Positions 42,985-52,796 of a DNA stretch of 64,000 nt are shown here, piece by piece. Both the position numbers and the translations under genes were made by a program. This stretch comes from Gammaproteobacteria bacterium. Lineage in GTDB: Bacteria; Pseudomonadota; Gammaproteobacteria; Burkholderiales; Nitrosomonadaceae. How positions within the stretch are numbered: position 1 is the first letter of the stretch; every line of letters begins with the position of its first letter. The notes under the pieces were generated by a model that was given only the letters and a program-made list of their open reading frames with translations, made no database searches and was not told the DNA's origin. Location of the stretch: assembly GCA_015709615.1 (NCBI GenBank), contig CP054179.1, forward strand, positions 1,364,001 through 1,428,000. The letters are read 5' to 3'.

Positions 42985-43983
42985 CTACTTGGCGACGGTA
43001 CGAACCATCTCCAGTACTTTGGTGGAATAGCCCCATTCATTGTCGTACCACGCAACCACTTTGACGAAGCTTTTATCCAGCGCCATGCCTGCTTCGGCAT
43101 CAAAAATGGAAGTGCAGCTTTCGCCACGGAAATCGGTGGACACCACTTTCTGATCAGTATAGCCGAGAACGCCTTTCATCGAACCTTGGGAAGCTTCTTT
43201 CATTGCCTGACAAATCTCGTCATAGGTCGCTTCTTTTTCCAGCTCACAGGTCAAATCAACTACCGACACGTCCGATGTCGGAACACGGAAAGCCATACCG
43301 GTCAGTTTTTTGTTCAGTTGCGGAATAACCACGCCCACAGCCTTGGCAGCGCCGGTTGAAGAAGGAATAATATTTTCCAAAATACCGCGGCCGCCGCGCC
43401 AATCTTTATTGGATGGGCCATCCACGGTTTTCTGCGTTGCTGTTGCCGCATGCACAGTGGTCATCAGACCGCGTTTGATACCCCATTTATCGTTCAATAC
43501 TTTGGCAATCGGCGCCAGACAGTTGGTGGTGCAGGAAGCATTGGAAATGATGCTTTCACCTTTGTAAGACTTATCATTCACGCCGTATACGAACATCGGC
43601 GTATCGTCTTTAGAAGGCGCCGACATGATGACTTTCTTAGCACCCGCTGTCAGATGTTTTTCACAAGTTTCCTTGGTCAAAAATAAACCGGTCGACTCGA
43701 TGACAACTTCCGCGCCCACCTCATTCCATTTCAGTTCGGCCGGATCTTTAACTGCGGTTAAGCGGATTCTTTTACCGTTCACCACCAGCGTGTTGCCATC
43801 AATGGAAACGTCGCCATGAAAACGTCCGTGCACTGAGTCATGCTTCAACATATAAGCCAAGTAGTCCGGCTCGAGCAAATCATTGATTGCAACGATTTCG
43901 ATATCTGGAAAATTTTGCACTGCTGAGCGGAAAACCATGCGCCCGATACGACCAAACCCGTTAATACCTACTTTTATTGTCAT
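42985..43983 (-). CDS. gap: Glyceraldehyde-3-phosphate dehydrogenase
   Basis: GAPDH interconverts glyceraldehyde-3-phosphate and 1,3-bisphosphoglycerate. The 332-residue protein has the Rossmann motif INGFGRIGRMVFR, the catalytic SNASCTTNCLAP with its Cys, and the C-terminal AWYDNEWGYS. It sits between tkt and pgk in the same direction, as in many cbb-type arrangements. Cofactor preference (NAD or NADP) was not resolved. Confidence 0.98.
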   Translation of the reverse strand: MTIKVGINGFGRIGRMVFRSAVQNFPDIEIVAINDLLEPDYLAYMLKHDSVHGRFHGDVSIDGNTLVVNGKRIRLTAVKDPAELKWNEVGAEVVIESTGLFLTKETCEKHLTAGAKKVIMSAPSKDDTPMFVYGVNDKSYKGESIISNASCTTNCLAPIAKVLNDKWGIKRGLMTTVHAATATQKTVDGPSNKDWRGGRGILENIIPSSTGAAKAVGVVIPQLNKKLTGMAFRVPTSDVSVVDLTCELEKEATYDEICQAMKEASQGSMKGVLGYTDQKVVSTDFRGESCTSIFDAEAGMALDKSFVKVVAWYDNEWGYSTKVLEMVRTVAK

Positions 43984-44050
43984 TCTAAACTCCTTAAATA
44001 AAAAACCTGTTCGCCGGATCTAAACTCCGGTCTTTAAATTAAAATCCGTT

Positions 44051-46066
44051 TTAGAGAATACTTTTAACTGTTTTGACGACGTTCTCGACGGTGAAGCCGA
44101 AGTGTTTGAACAATACGTCGGCCGGAGCTGATTCACCAAACGTGTCCATGCCGATGACCGCGCCGTCCAGACCGACATACTTGCGCCAGAAATCGGTCAC
44201 ACCCGCTTCTACTGCAACGCGTTTAACACCCTTTGGCAAGACACTGTCTTTGTACGATGGTTCCTGACGATCGAATACGTTGGTACAAGGCATGGAAACC
44301 ACGCGCACATGAATGCCTTCGTCCGCCAGCGCTTTTTGCGCATTCATCGCCAAACCCACTTCCGAGCCTGTCGCGATCAGAATGGCTTGCGGCTTGCCAT
44401 TACCGGCTTCGGACAACACATAACCGCCATTATCGATCAGCTTAATGGTAGCAGCGTCGCGTTTTTGGAACGGCAGATTCTGACGGCTGAATATCAATGT
44501 CGACGGACCGTTTTTGCGTTCGATGGCACGCGCCCAACACACGGTTGACTCAACCGTATCGCAAGGACGCCATACATCCATGTTAGGGATTAAACGCAAG
44601 GTTGAAGTCTGCTCTACCGGTTGGTGTGTCGGACCGTCTTCACCCAGCCCGATCGAATCATGCGTAAAGACAAAAATATTGCGAATCTTCATCAATGCCG
44701 CCATGCGTAAGGCATTACGCGCATATTCGGAGAACATCAGGAAGGTTGCGCCATAAGGAATCAGACCGCCGTGCAACGACAAGCCGTTCATCATGGCGCT
44801 CATGCCAAATTCGCGCACCCCGTAGTATACGTAGTTACCGCCATTCTGTTTGCTGATCCCCTTGGAACCCGACCACAAGGTCAGATTGGAGCCTGCCAAA
44901 TCAGCGGAACCGCCGATCAATTCAGGCAAAACGGGTGCCAGACCTTCAATTGCATTCTGTGAAGCTTTGCGGCTCGCAATGGTTTCCGCTTTTGCATTGA
45001 CCTGATTGATGACGCCATCGGCATGACTGCGCCAGTTGGCAGGCAATTCACCCGCCATGCGGCGATTGAATTCGGCCGCCTCGGCAGGATATTTTTCCGC
45101 ATACTCGGTGAATTTCTCATTCCATTCGGTTTCCAGTTTCTGCCCCTTCGCTCTGGCATCCCAGGCGCTATAGACATGCTGCGGGATTTCAAACGGCGGA
45201 TGATGCCAACCGATATGCGGACGCGCTGCGGCAATTTCAGCGTCACCCAATGCAGCGCCATGCACCGAATGGGTATTAGCCAAATTGGGTGATCCCATCC
45301 CGATGACCGTTTTGCAGCAAATCATCGACGGCTTGTCGTTCACTTTCTTGGCGGCCTCAATGGCTGCTTCGATCGCCACCGGATCGTGGCCGTTCACATT
45401 GGGTACGACGTGCCAGCCGTAAGACTCGAAACGCTTCGGCGTATCGTCGGTGAACCAGCCTTCCACATGACCGTCAATGGAGATGCCGTTGTCATCGTAA
45501 AAACAAATCAGTTTTCCTAATCCCAAGGTACCCGCCAAAGAACAAGCTTCGTGCGAAATACCTTCCATCAAGCAGCCGTCTCCCAGGAAAACATAGGTAA
45601 AATGATCGACAATGTTATAACCGGGACGGTTAAATTCAGCAGCGAGCACTTTCTCTGCCAGTGCCATACCTACTGCATTGGTAATGCCTTGACCCAGCGG
45701 GCCGGTCGTGGTTTCTACACCCGGGGTATAGCCGTACTCAGGATGACCTGGTGTTTTTGAATGAAACTGCCTGAATTTCTTGATTTCTTCCATCGGCAGA
45801 TCGTAGCCGGTCAGATGCAATAATGCATAGATCAGCATCGATCCATGCCCATTGGAAAGAATAAAACGGTCACGATCAACCCACGCGGGATTGCCAGGAT
45901 TATGACGCAGATGATGAATCCACAGCACTTCAGCAATTTCCGCCATACCCATCGGCATTCCGGGGTGACCGGAATTAGCTTTTTGCACGGCATCCATCGC
46001 CAATGCGCGTATCGCACTGGTTAATTCCTTAAACACCGGCGCGTCAAAATCCTTGAATGTCCCCAT
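44051..46066 (-). CDS. tkt: Transketolase
   Basis: This thiamine-diphosphate enzyme moves two-carbon units in the pentose-phosphate and Calvin cycles. From ATG 46066 it has 671 residues, the family length, and shows ANSGHPGMPMGMAEI, LSNGHGSMLIYALLHL, the ThDP motif GDGCLMEGISHEACSLAG, and FTHDSIGLGEDGPTHQPVEQ. I chose 46066 because GGGAG lies 9 bases upstream; an ATG at 46135 would add 23 unrelated residues. It heads the carbon-metabolism run. Confidence 0.97.
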   Translation of the reverse strand: MGTFKDFDAPVFKELTSAIRALAMDAVQKANSGHPGMPMGMAEIAEVLWIHHLRHNPGNPAWVDRDRFILSNGHGSMLIYALLHLTGYDLPMEEIKKFRQFHSKTPGHPEYGYTPGVETTTGPLGQGITNAVGMALAEKVLAAEFNRPGYNIVDHFTYVFLGDGCLMEGISHEACSLAGTLGLGKLICFYDDNGISIDGHVEGWFTDDTPKRFESYGWHVVPNVNGHDPVAIEAAIEAAKKVNDKPSMICCKTVIGMGSPNLANTHSVHGAALGDAEIAAARPHIGWHHPPFEIPQHVYSAWDARAKGQKLETEWNEKFTEYAEKYPAEAAEFNRRMAGELPANWRSHADGVINQVNAKAETIASRKASQNAIEGLAPVLPELIGGSADLAGSNLTLWSGSKGISKQNGGNYVYYGVREFGMSAMMNGLSLHGGLIPYGATFLMFSEYARNALRMAALMKIRNIFVFTHDSIGLGEDGPTHQPVEQTSTLRLIPNMDVWRPCDTVESTVCWARAIERKNGPSTLIFSRQNLPFQKRDAATIKLIDNGGYVLSEAGNGKPQAILIATGSEVGLAMNAQKALADEGIHVRVVSMPCTNVFDRQEPSYKDSVLPKGVKRVAVEAGVTDFWRKYVGLDGAVIGMDTFGESAPADVLFKHFGFTVENVVKTVKSIL

Positions 46067-46242
46067 TGATACTAACTCCCTAATATAGAAAACGCCTAAC
46101 TGCACCCCCTTATTAGGAGCACATCGTATCGGCACTAAATAAAATGCGGTATTATCCCCTAAGATAGAGGATACGACAACTAGAGATCTTCACTTTTTTG
46201 TGTCTAAAACCAATCTGCTAGCAGCGGAATATCCTGACAAAA

Positions 46243-47505
46243 TCAGTTCCCCCGCAATTTGATTCCCAGTAATTTTATTTTGCGGTACAAATGGGTTCGC
46301 TCCAATCCGGCCCGCTCGGCAACCCGTGTCATGTTGCCGCTTTCTTGATCGATCAATCGCTCAAAATAAGTTTTCTCAAACAGGTCGCGCGCTTCGCGCA
46401 ACGAAAGATCGAGGGGAATCTCCGGAGCAACCGATGTCGAAGTCGATTCCGGAAAAGCCATCGCTTGCTGCACGGCTTCAGCGGAAATCTCATCGCCGCT
46501 GCAAGTCAACGCTAAAGAATGCACCACGCCGGTCAATTGAGTCAGATTGCCAGGCCAGTCATAATTGCGCAAACAATTGAGCGCCGCAGTGCTGAATTGC
46601 AACGTGGATGGCGCTTCTCCCGATTCCGCGAAGCGCGACAAAATCTGATTAGCGAGTTCGGGAATATCCTCCCGATGCGCCCGCAATGCCGGAATGCCGA
46701 TGCTGAGACTGCTCAATATTTCGTACAACTTGGGATGATAAGCGCCTTGCGCCGTCAACTCCGCCAGTGGTTGAGAGGTTGCGCAAACCAACCGGACGTT
46801 GTATTTCTGCAGCTTGCTCAGCAATAACAACAAACCTTTTTGCGCCAGTTTGCTGATTTCACCGACATCCTTCAGAAACAACAAACCATCGCGCGCAAGC
46901 TCGAGCAATTGCAGCGGCGATTCGGCCAATACCGTCAGCGTCTCGGGCTCCACCCAGGGCGTATTGGGACGGTGCATGAAACGCGCACAGATTTCCGCGC
47001 CGGCGCCCGGCTCGCCCATCAACAACAGTGGCGTTTTCAGATTCGCCACTTGTTCCAATTTCTTTCTGAGATCGCTGATCAATGCGCCCTTGCCCAGCGA
47101 AACCAGCGAAAGCGCCGATTGCTGCTTGTTTTGCCCGCCACGCAAAGCCTTGCTCACGGTGCTGAGTAATTTTTGCAACGGTATCGGCTTTTCCAGATAA
47201 CCGAAGGCACCGATGCGCGTAGCCTCCACCGCCGTATCAATCGTGCCGTGCCCGGACATCATGATCACCGGCATCGTCAGCAGACCGTTACTGGCCCATT
47301 CTTTCAGCAAAGTAATGCCATCCGTATCCGGCATCCAAATATCCAGCAGCACCAGATCGGGGCGCGTTTGCGCACGCCAGATTCGCGCCTGCTCGGCATT
47401 CTCCGCCAGCGCCACCCGATAACCTTCGTCTCGCAAAATTTCGGACAGCAATTCGCGTATGCCAATTTCGTCATCGACAATCAGTATTGTATTGTTCGTT
47501 ATCAT
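46243..47505 (-). CDS. ntrX: NtrX-type response regulator with degenerate AAA+ domain
   Basis: The 420-residue partner of NtrY has a good receiver domain (DD at 11-12, Asp55 in LVLLDIWMPD, Lys106) and a C-terminal Fis-type helix-turn-helix (GNMTRVAERAGLERTHLYRKI). The central AAA+ domain is damaged. Walker A reads GEPGAGAE (164-171), without the Lys. The stretch that should hold GAFTGA is deleted. Walker B reads LLFLKDVGE in place of LFLDEIGE. It therefore should not hydrolyse ATP or open sigma-54 promoters, and probably acts as a plain DNA-binding regulator. A family assignment to NtrX is favoured by the adjacent ntrY and the length. Confidence 0.88.
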   Translation of the reverse strand: MITNNTILIVDDEIGIRELLSEILRDEGYRVALAENAEQARIWRAQTRPDLVLLDIWMPDTDGITLLKEWASNGLLTMPVIMMSGHGTIDTAVEATRIGAFGYLEKPIPLQKLLSTVSKALRGGQNKQQSALSLVSLGKGALISDLRKKLEQVANLKTPLLLMGEPGAGAEICARFMHRPNTPWVEPETLTVLAESPLQLLELARDGLLFLKDVGEISKLAQKGLLLLLSKLQKYNVRLVCATSQPLAELTAQGAYHPKLYEILSSLSIGIPALRAHREDIPELANQILSRFAESGEAPSTLQFSTAALNCLRNYDWPGNLTQLTGVVHSLALTCSGDEISAEAVQQAMAFPESTSTSVAPEIPLDLSLREARDLFEKTYFERLIDQESGNMTRVAERAGLERTHLYRKIKLLGIKLRGN

Positions 47506-47637
47506 TTAGCATTCTCTCCACGACCGGAATCTAATCAGCTTGGTTACAACTGTCAAATTTCCCGGTCAACTATGAATTTCAAGTTTTTTGATTGACGAAT
47601 ACCCTGGTAACAAAGATTCCGTATATCTTTTCTGCCG

Positions 47638-49839
47638 TTACCGATTATTATGCGATGAATTCAATACCGGCCGGTCATGTTCCGCGGCCGCACTCTTTTC
47701 CACCGCCGGCAGAATAATTGAAATTTGCGCGCCATGCGGTTTGATATTTTCGACATGGATGATGCCTTCGTGCTCTTCCACAATTTTTTTCACAATCGGC
47801 AATCCCAGTCCGGTTCCTTTCGGCTTAGTCGTAACGTAGGGCTCAAAAACCCGGGCTCTGATCTCATCCGAGAAACCGCAACCGTTATCACGCACACTGA
47901 ATTGAACGCCACCGTGCACCTTCTCGGTTTTCACTTCGATCACGGGCTCCGGGGTGTCAATCAAGGCATCTTGTGCATTCTGCAGCAAATTATGCAGCAC
48001 TTGGCGCAATTGCGCCGAATCGCCCCTGATCAGCGGCAAATCATGCGCCAATATCTGCTGGATGTGCGCATGCACATGCTGGTTATTTTCAGCCGCCATA
48101 TTCGCTGTTTCATAAAGCGACAATACTTCGCGCACCAACCGGTTCAAGTCCAGCTGACGCAATTCCATTTCGGGAATGCGCGCGTACTGATTAAATTCAT
48201 TCACCATTTTTTTCAGCGCTTCCACCTGATCGACAATGGTTTCAATTGAGCGCCGCAAAAACTTGGCGTCTTCCTCGCTCAGCTTATTGATCAATTTGTG
48301 CTGCACGCGCTCGGCCGAGAGCTGAATAGGCGTCAGCGGATTCTTAATTTCATGCGCCAGGCGGCGCGCAACCTCACCCCAAGCAACCGCGCGCTGCACT
48401 TGCAGTAGATTGGTAATGTCGTCAAAAACCACCACGCCGCCGCCACCCGACAACCTGGGCAGGCGCGTTCCGCGGAGCAATAAAACCTGATTGCGACCGT
48501 CGTCCGAACGCGTCAATTGGCGCTGCCAAACGCCACTTTCACCGGAATTAAAACCCGCCTTGATCTCGGTGATCAAGGCATTCAGTTGCGGCTCATTGTG
48601 CACGCAACCCTCGATAATCGAGCCGTCCAGACTGATCAGCGGTATTTGCAGTATCTGCTCCGCGCTGCGGTTTGCCTTGGACAACACCAGCTGATCGTCG
48701 AACACCAACACACCCGACGACAAATTCGCCAGGATACTTTCCAAGTGCGCGCGCGCGCTCTCGACCGCCCGCTGATTATGCTGCGCAGCTGCCTGCGCTT
48801 CTTCCAGCTGTTGCGTCATCAAATTGAAGGATTCGGTCAGAACGCCCAGCTCATCGCTACTCTGCACCAGATGGCGGCGGCTGTAGTCGCCTTGCGCAAT
48901 CGCGCGCGTACCCTCCGCCAGCATGCCCAAGGGTGCGCTCAGCTTTTCACTGAGCAATGAGGCTGTCGCCAAAGCCGAAAACAACGATAACAGCAACGCC
49001 AACGTCAAAGTGACGCTATACAACCGGGTCAATCCGTGACGCGACAAGGAAAGCTCCTGATAATCCTGATAACCCGCTTGCACCCGCTCGGCGTCCTTTG
49101 CCAATTGCAGCGGAACCGGCTGCAGCAGCTGCAATATCCGGATGTCCTCTTTCAAACTCAATACGTTGACAGGTGCAACCACACGCAAATACAAACCCTT
49201 GTCGGCAATCGACTCGATTGCGCCGTAAGCTTTCTGCATGCGGATATAGCGCATCACAACCGCGTTCGGTATCCCAGGAAATAACGCCAGGTTGCTCTCG
49301 CTGGAAAATGCGATCACCTTGCCATCTTGATTAAACAAAGTCGCCTCTTCCACCTGAGATTGCAACAACAATTCATTAAGCACCAACAAAGGCGGATTGG
49401 CGGGATCGGATAGAATCAGCGCGGTCGCTTGCGCTTTCCGCTGCAATTCCTCCAGCAGGTTATCCAGCATGGTGTGCCCCAGATTCAATCCGCCTTCCAG
49501 TGCCCGATCCACTTTCACATCGAACCAGGATTCAATGCTCTTCTCGAGAAACTGCACCGATACGGCATACACCAAAACACCGGGCAGTGTCGCCATCAGG
49601 GAAAAAACCAGCATTAAACGCAGCGCCAGCCTGGACCCGAAAACCCCCGATTTGAGGCGGCGCCTGAAGCGCCACAACAAAAAACCCAGGATCGCCATGA
49701 GAAATACGACGAAGGCGATATTGATGCCCAGCAATAAGCGGTATTTTCGTTCAAAAAATTCGGTATTGGCGCCCGCGGTAGCCAACAGAAAAAGCATCAC
49801 CGCTCCGACACCGGCGCCGACAATGAGCACGTATTTCAT
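47638..49839 (-). CDS. ntrY: Membrane-bound nitrogen-regulation sensor kinase NtrY
   Basis: NtrY phosphorylates NtrX. From ATG 49839 the product is 733 residues: transmembrane helices near the N-terminus (about 3-22, 35-55, 75-95), an extracytoplasmic region, another helix at about 277-300, and a HAMP domain (LSAPLGMLAEGTRAIAQGDYSRR in two parts). A PAS domain, HisKA with ARRLAHEIKNPLTPIQLS, and the ATPase domain (LLQNAQDAL, RDNGCGF, GTGLGLPI) follow. The ATG overlaps the stop of the preceding gene (TGATG). A TTG one codon upstream is not needed. Confidence 0.94.
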   Translation of the reverse strand: MKYVLIVGAGVGAVMLFLLATAGANTEFFERKYRLLLGINIAFVVFLMAILGFLLWRFRRRLKSGVFGSRLALRLMLVFSLMATLPGVLVYAVSVQFLEKSIESWFDVKVDRALEGGLNLGHTMLDNLLEELQRKAQATALILSDPANPPLLVLNELLLQSQVEEATLFNQDGKVIAFSSESNLALFPGIPNAVVMRYIRMQKAYGAIESIADKGLYLRVVAPVNVLSLKEDIRILQLLQPVPLQLAKDAERVQAGYQDYQELSLSRHGLTRLYSVTLTLALLLSLFSALATASLLSEKLSAPLGMLAEGTRAIAQGDYSRRHLVQSSDELGVLTESFNLMTQQLEEAQAAAQHNQRAVESARAHLESILANLSSGVLVFDDQLVLSKANRSAEQILQIPLISLDGSIIEGCVHNEPQLNALITEIKAGFNSGESGVWQRQLTRSDDGRNQVLLLRGTRLPRLSGGGGVVVFDDITNLLQVQRAVAWGEVARRLAHEIKNPLTPIQLSAERVQHKLINKLSEEDAKFLRRSIETIVDQVEALKKMVNEFNQYARIPEMELRQLDLNRLVREVLSLYETANMAAENNQHVHAHIQQILAHDLPLIRGDSAQLRQVLHNLLQNAQDALIDTPEPVIEVKTEKVHGGVQFSVRDNGCGFSDEIRARVFEPYVTTKPKGTGLGLPIVKKIVEEHEGIIHVENIKPHGAQISIILPAVEKSAAAEHDRPVLNSSHNNR

Positions 49840-50480
49840 CAATGGCCTTTAATCCGCACCGGCTCCTCCGGCGTGGGCAGCTTCATGCGCCATTCCAGCT
49901 TGTCCGAACTCAAATCCCATTGACTGGAGCCGATGGTCTCAACCTGGAACGGTTTGGGCATACGCGTCAGATCCAGCCACACTCGAACTGACGCCACATA
50001 ATCAGCATCCGGTTTCAATTCGGATTTAACGGTCAACGGTAGATCGCGGATCCGTCCCAGCGCTTGCAATGCTTCCTTTAGTGAATAGTAACTTTGCGAA
50101 AATACAGGATGATTCAGATGATATTGCCGGGTTAGCGCATAATAGCGCAAACCGACCACAAACTTGCTACGCGCCACTTCATCATTCAGCTTATACCAGC
50201 GTGCATCGAACAAGCTGAATTTGGTGACAAAATACAGCACAATACCTTTCTCGAGCGCCTGCTCCAGCGTATCGTTGAGCGCAATCTCCGAGTCCATGCT
50301 GATTTCATAACCTCTCTCAGCCGCCGTCAGATTGACGGACTTTATCTGAATGCCGGCCGCCTGAACAGTCGCCGCCGGCAACAGCAAAATCAATAACAAA
50401 ACGATCAGATTAAAGAATGGCGGCTTTACTCGGCGGACGTGCGGGTCAGGCTTTTTGCAATAAAGCATAGAAGAAGCCAT
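49839..50480 (-). CDS. DUF4390-family secreted protein
   Basis: This conserved betaproteobacterial protein is always found between rsmB and ntrY; its function is not known. It has a signal peptide with a basic start and a hydrophobic core (FFNLIVLLLILLLPAATVQA), followed by a beta-rich domain with GIVLYFVTKFSLFDARWYKL and YYALTRQYHLN. ATG codons at 50513, 50480 and 50468 are all inside the 3' end of rsmB, and none has a clear ribosome site; I list 50480. The stop overlaps the ntrY start, so it may be functionally tied to NtrY. Confidence 0.8.
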   Translation of the reverse strand: MASSMLYCKKPDPHVRRVKPPFFNLIVLLLILLLPAATVQAAGIQIKSVNLTAAERGYEISMDSEIALNDTLEQALEKGIVLYFVTKFSLFDARWYKLNDEVARSKFVVGLRYYALTRQYHLNHPVFSQSYYSLKEALQALGRIRDLPLTVKSELKPDADYVASVRVWLDLTRMPKPFQVETIGSSQWDLSSDKLEWRMKLPTPEEPVRIKGH

Positions 50481-51729
50481 CGTGTTGAACAGCAGGTAAC
50501 AGTTGTCCCTCATACATTGACATTGCCGTAGCCGGAAGCGGCAATGATTGCGCTTCCGGATGGTGTTTAAGAAATTTCTCTATCTGCATGGTATTTTCTT
50601 CAGCAAAAACTGAGCAACTCACATACAGCAACTTACCACCCTTACTCAAAATTTTCCACAACGCATGCAAAATCGCCTGTTGATTTTGCGCAAATTTAAC
50701 CAAATCGCTTTCACGCCGCAACCATTTGATATCCGGATGGCGGCGCACCACGCCGGATGCCGAGCACGGCACATCAGCCAGAATTCGGTCATAGGGACGC
50801 CCGTCCCACCAGGTATCGGGATTCGCTGCATCACCGCATACCATTCTTTCCGCCGTCATGTTCAAGCGCTGCAGATTCTGTTGCACCCGCACCAGCCTCG
50901 CCGCGTCATTCTCCAGTATCGTCAGTGCCACATCGGCCAATTCCAGCACATGCGTGCTTTTCCCTCCCGGCGCCGCACAGGCGTCCAGCACCCGCATGCC
51001 GCCGTGTACATCCAGAAACGATGCCCCAAGCTGCGCGCCGGCGTCTTGCACTGTCACCCAACCCTCGGCAAAGCCGGGCAAATTCTCCACCGCAACCGGC
51101 TGACCCAATTGCAGCGCATCGGACTGTAACAATTCCGCTGTCATTCCATTGTCTGTCAATAAACCGCGGTAAGCTTCCACACTCATCTTGCGCCGGTTCA
51201 CCCGCAACGTCATCGGCGGCCGTTTGTTACCGGCTTCCAGTACCGCACGAAATTTTTCCGGATATTGTTGGCGCAATTTATCGATCCACCATTGCGGATA
51301 CGAATAACGCCCCTCTTCTTTCACCATCGCCTGTTGCAGCAAACTTTCGCGCTGCCGGATAAAATTACGCAACACGGCATTTACCAGCCCCTGCATTCCT
51401 TTACCCTGCGCCAAGGTGCGTGAAGCTGAAACGGCTTGATCCACCACCGTATGCGGAGATGACTTACTGTACTGCAATTGATACAAGCTGACCAACAGCA
51501 GATGATGCAGGTTTTTATCGCGTAACGCTTTTTTCAGCAGCAACCCAAGAATCGCTTGCAATTGACCGTAAAAACGCAGCACACCATAACTTAAATCCTG
51601 AATCGCCCCCCTTTGCTGTTTCGACAACACCGGATCGGCACGCCAGATTTCCTGCAGCACCTCGGTCAAACTTGATCCGGCCAATACCTTACCGATCGCG
51701 GAAGCCGCCGCCAGTTGCGTTTTAATCAT
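50446..51729 (-). CDS. rsmB: 16S rRNA m5C967 methyltransferase RsmB
   Basis: RsmB methylates C967 of 16S rRNA. The 427-residue protein has the N-terminal NusB-like domain (VLRFYGQLQAILGLLLKKALR) and a SAM-dependent domain with VLDACAAPGGKSTHVLEL and ADVPCSASGVVRRHPDIKW (catalytic Cys in PCS), then YVSCSVFAEEN (second Cys). It overlaps fmt by 8 bases. Confidence 0.96.
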   Translation of the reverse strand: MIKTQLAAASAIGKVLAGSSLTEVLQEIWRADPVLSKQQRGAIQDLSYGVLRFYGQLQAILGLLLKKALRDKNLHHLLLVSLYQLQYSKSSPHTVVDQAVSASRTLAQGKGMQGLVNAVLRNFIRQRESLLQQAMVKEEGRYSYPQWWIDKLRQQYPEKFRAVLEAGNKRPPMTLRVNRRKMSVEAYRGLLTDNGMTAELLQSDALQLGQPVAVENLPGFAEGWVTVQDAGAQLGASFLDVHGGMRVLDACAAPGGKSTHVLELADVALTILENDAARLVRVQQNLQRLNMTAERMVCGDAANPDTWWDGRPYDRILADVPCSASGVVRRHPDIKWLRRESDLVKFAQNQQAILHALWKILSKGGKLLYVSCSVFAEENTMQIEKFLKHHPEAQSLPLPATAMSMYEGQLLPAVQHDGFFYALLQKA

Positions 51730-52678
51730 GCGGCGCAGCGGAATGAAGCGCGCTCATAAAGCATTCACCCGGCTGTACCGGATTACCGGCCAGAAAATCC
51801 GCCACACTCATTTTCTTGCCGCCGGGCTTCTGCACCATTTCCAGCCGCAACAGACCCGAACCGCAGGCTGCCGTAATGCCTGCCTGGTCAACCGCAACGA
51901 CTTCTCCCGGCTTTTCTGCCCTTCCTTCAATCGCCTTGGTTTGCCAGATCTTCAGCGCGGCATCCCGGAAATGCGTATAAGCACCCGGGTTCGGATTGAA
52001 GGCCCGCACGAGCCGGTCTATCTGTTGCGCACTTTGGCGCCAATCGATTTCCGCCTCGGTTTTGGTTATTTTGGCCGCATAACAGGCTTGCGCTCCATCT
52101 TGCGTTTCGGGAACTAGTTTTCCTTGAGGTTGTAATGCAAGTGCTTCAACAATGCTGCGCGCACCGAGCAAACCCAATTTATCGTGCAACGATTGCGTCG
52201 TATCCTGCGGCGTGATTTCCATGCTGTGCATGAGCAAAATACCGCCGGTATCCAGTCCGGCATCCATTTGCATGATGGTGATACCGGTTTCGCGATCGCC
52301 CGCCAGAATTGCACGCTGAATCGGCGCAGCGCCACGCCAGCGCGGCAATAACGAAGCGTGGATATTCAGACAACCCAGACGGGGAATATCGAGCACCGCC
52401 TGCGGCAAAATCAATCCATATGCCGCCACCACCATCACATCCGCATGCAGCGCTTGTAGCTGTTGTTGTATTTCGGCAGTTTTCAGGGTCAACGGCTGCA
52501 ACAATGCCAGATGATGTTGTTCGGCAAGCAATTTAACGGCGCTGGCGGCTGCCTTCATGCCTCTGCCCGCAGGCCGGTCCGGTTGGGTCAGTACCATGAC
52601 GATCTCATGACCGGCCCGAATCAGCTCATCCAGCGCCACAGCAGCAAACACCGGGGTTCCAGCAAATATAACTTTCAT
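51722..52678 (-). CDS. fmt: Methionyl-tRNA formyltransferase
   Basis: Fmt formylates initiator Met-tRNA using 10-formyl-tetrahydrofolate. The 318-residue product has VIFAGTPVFAAVALDEL, TQPDRPAGRGMK, and the folate site LNIHASLLPRWRGAAPIQRAI with the catalytic Asn/His and GAAPI. It is followed directly by rsmB and preceded by def at a 118-base distance, the standard order. Confidence 0.97.
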   Translation of the reverse strand: MKVIFAGTPVFAAVALDELIRAGHEIVMVLTQPDRPAGRGMKAAASAVKLLAEQHHLALLQPLTLKTAEIQQQLQALHADVMVVAAYGLILPQAVLDIPRLGCLNIHASLLPRWRGAAPIQRAILAGDRETGITIMQMDAGLDTGGILLMHSMEITPQDTTQSLHDKLGLLGARSIVEALALQPQGKLVPETQDGAQACYAAKITKTEAEIDWRQSAQQIDRLVRAFNPNPGAYTHFRDAALKIWQTKAIEGRAEKPGEVVAVDQAGITAACGSGLLRLEMVQKPGGKKMSVADFLAGNPVQPGECFMSALHSAAPHD

Positions 52679-52796
52679 GCTAACGCATTGATCACTTTTT
52701 AATTAGTAATGGAGGGATTTGATTATATTGATGAGAATCGCGATTTTATCCAATCCGCGCGATACCGATCGCAGCTTGCTTCATATCGGCGCTGAA

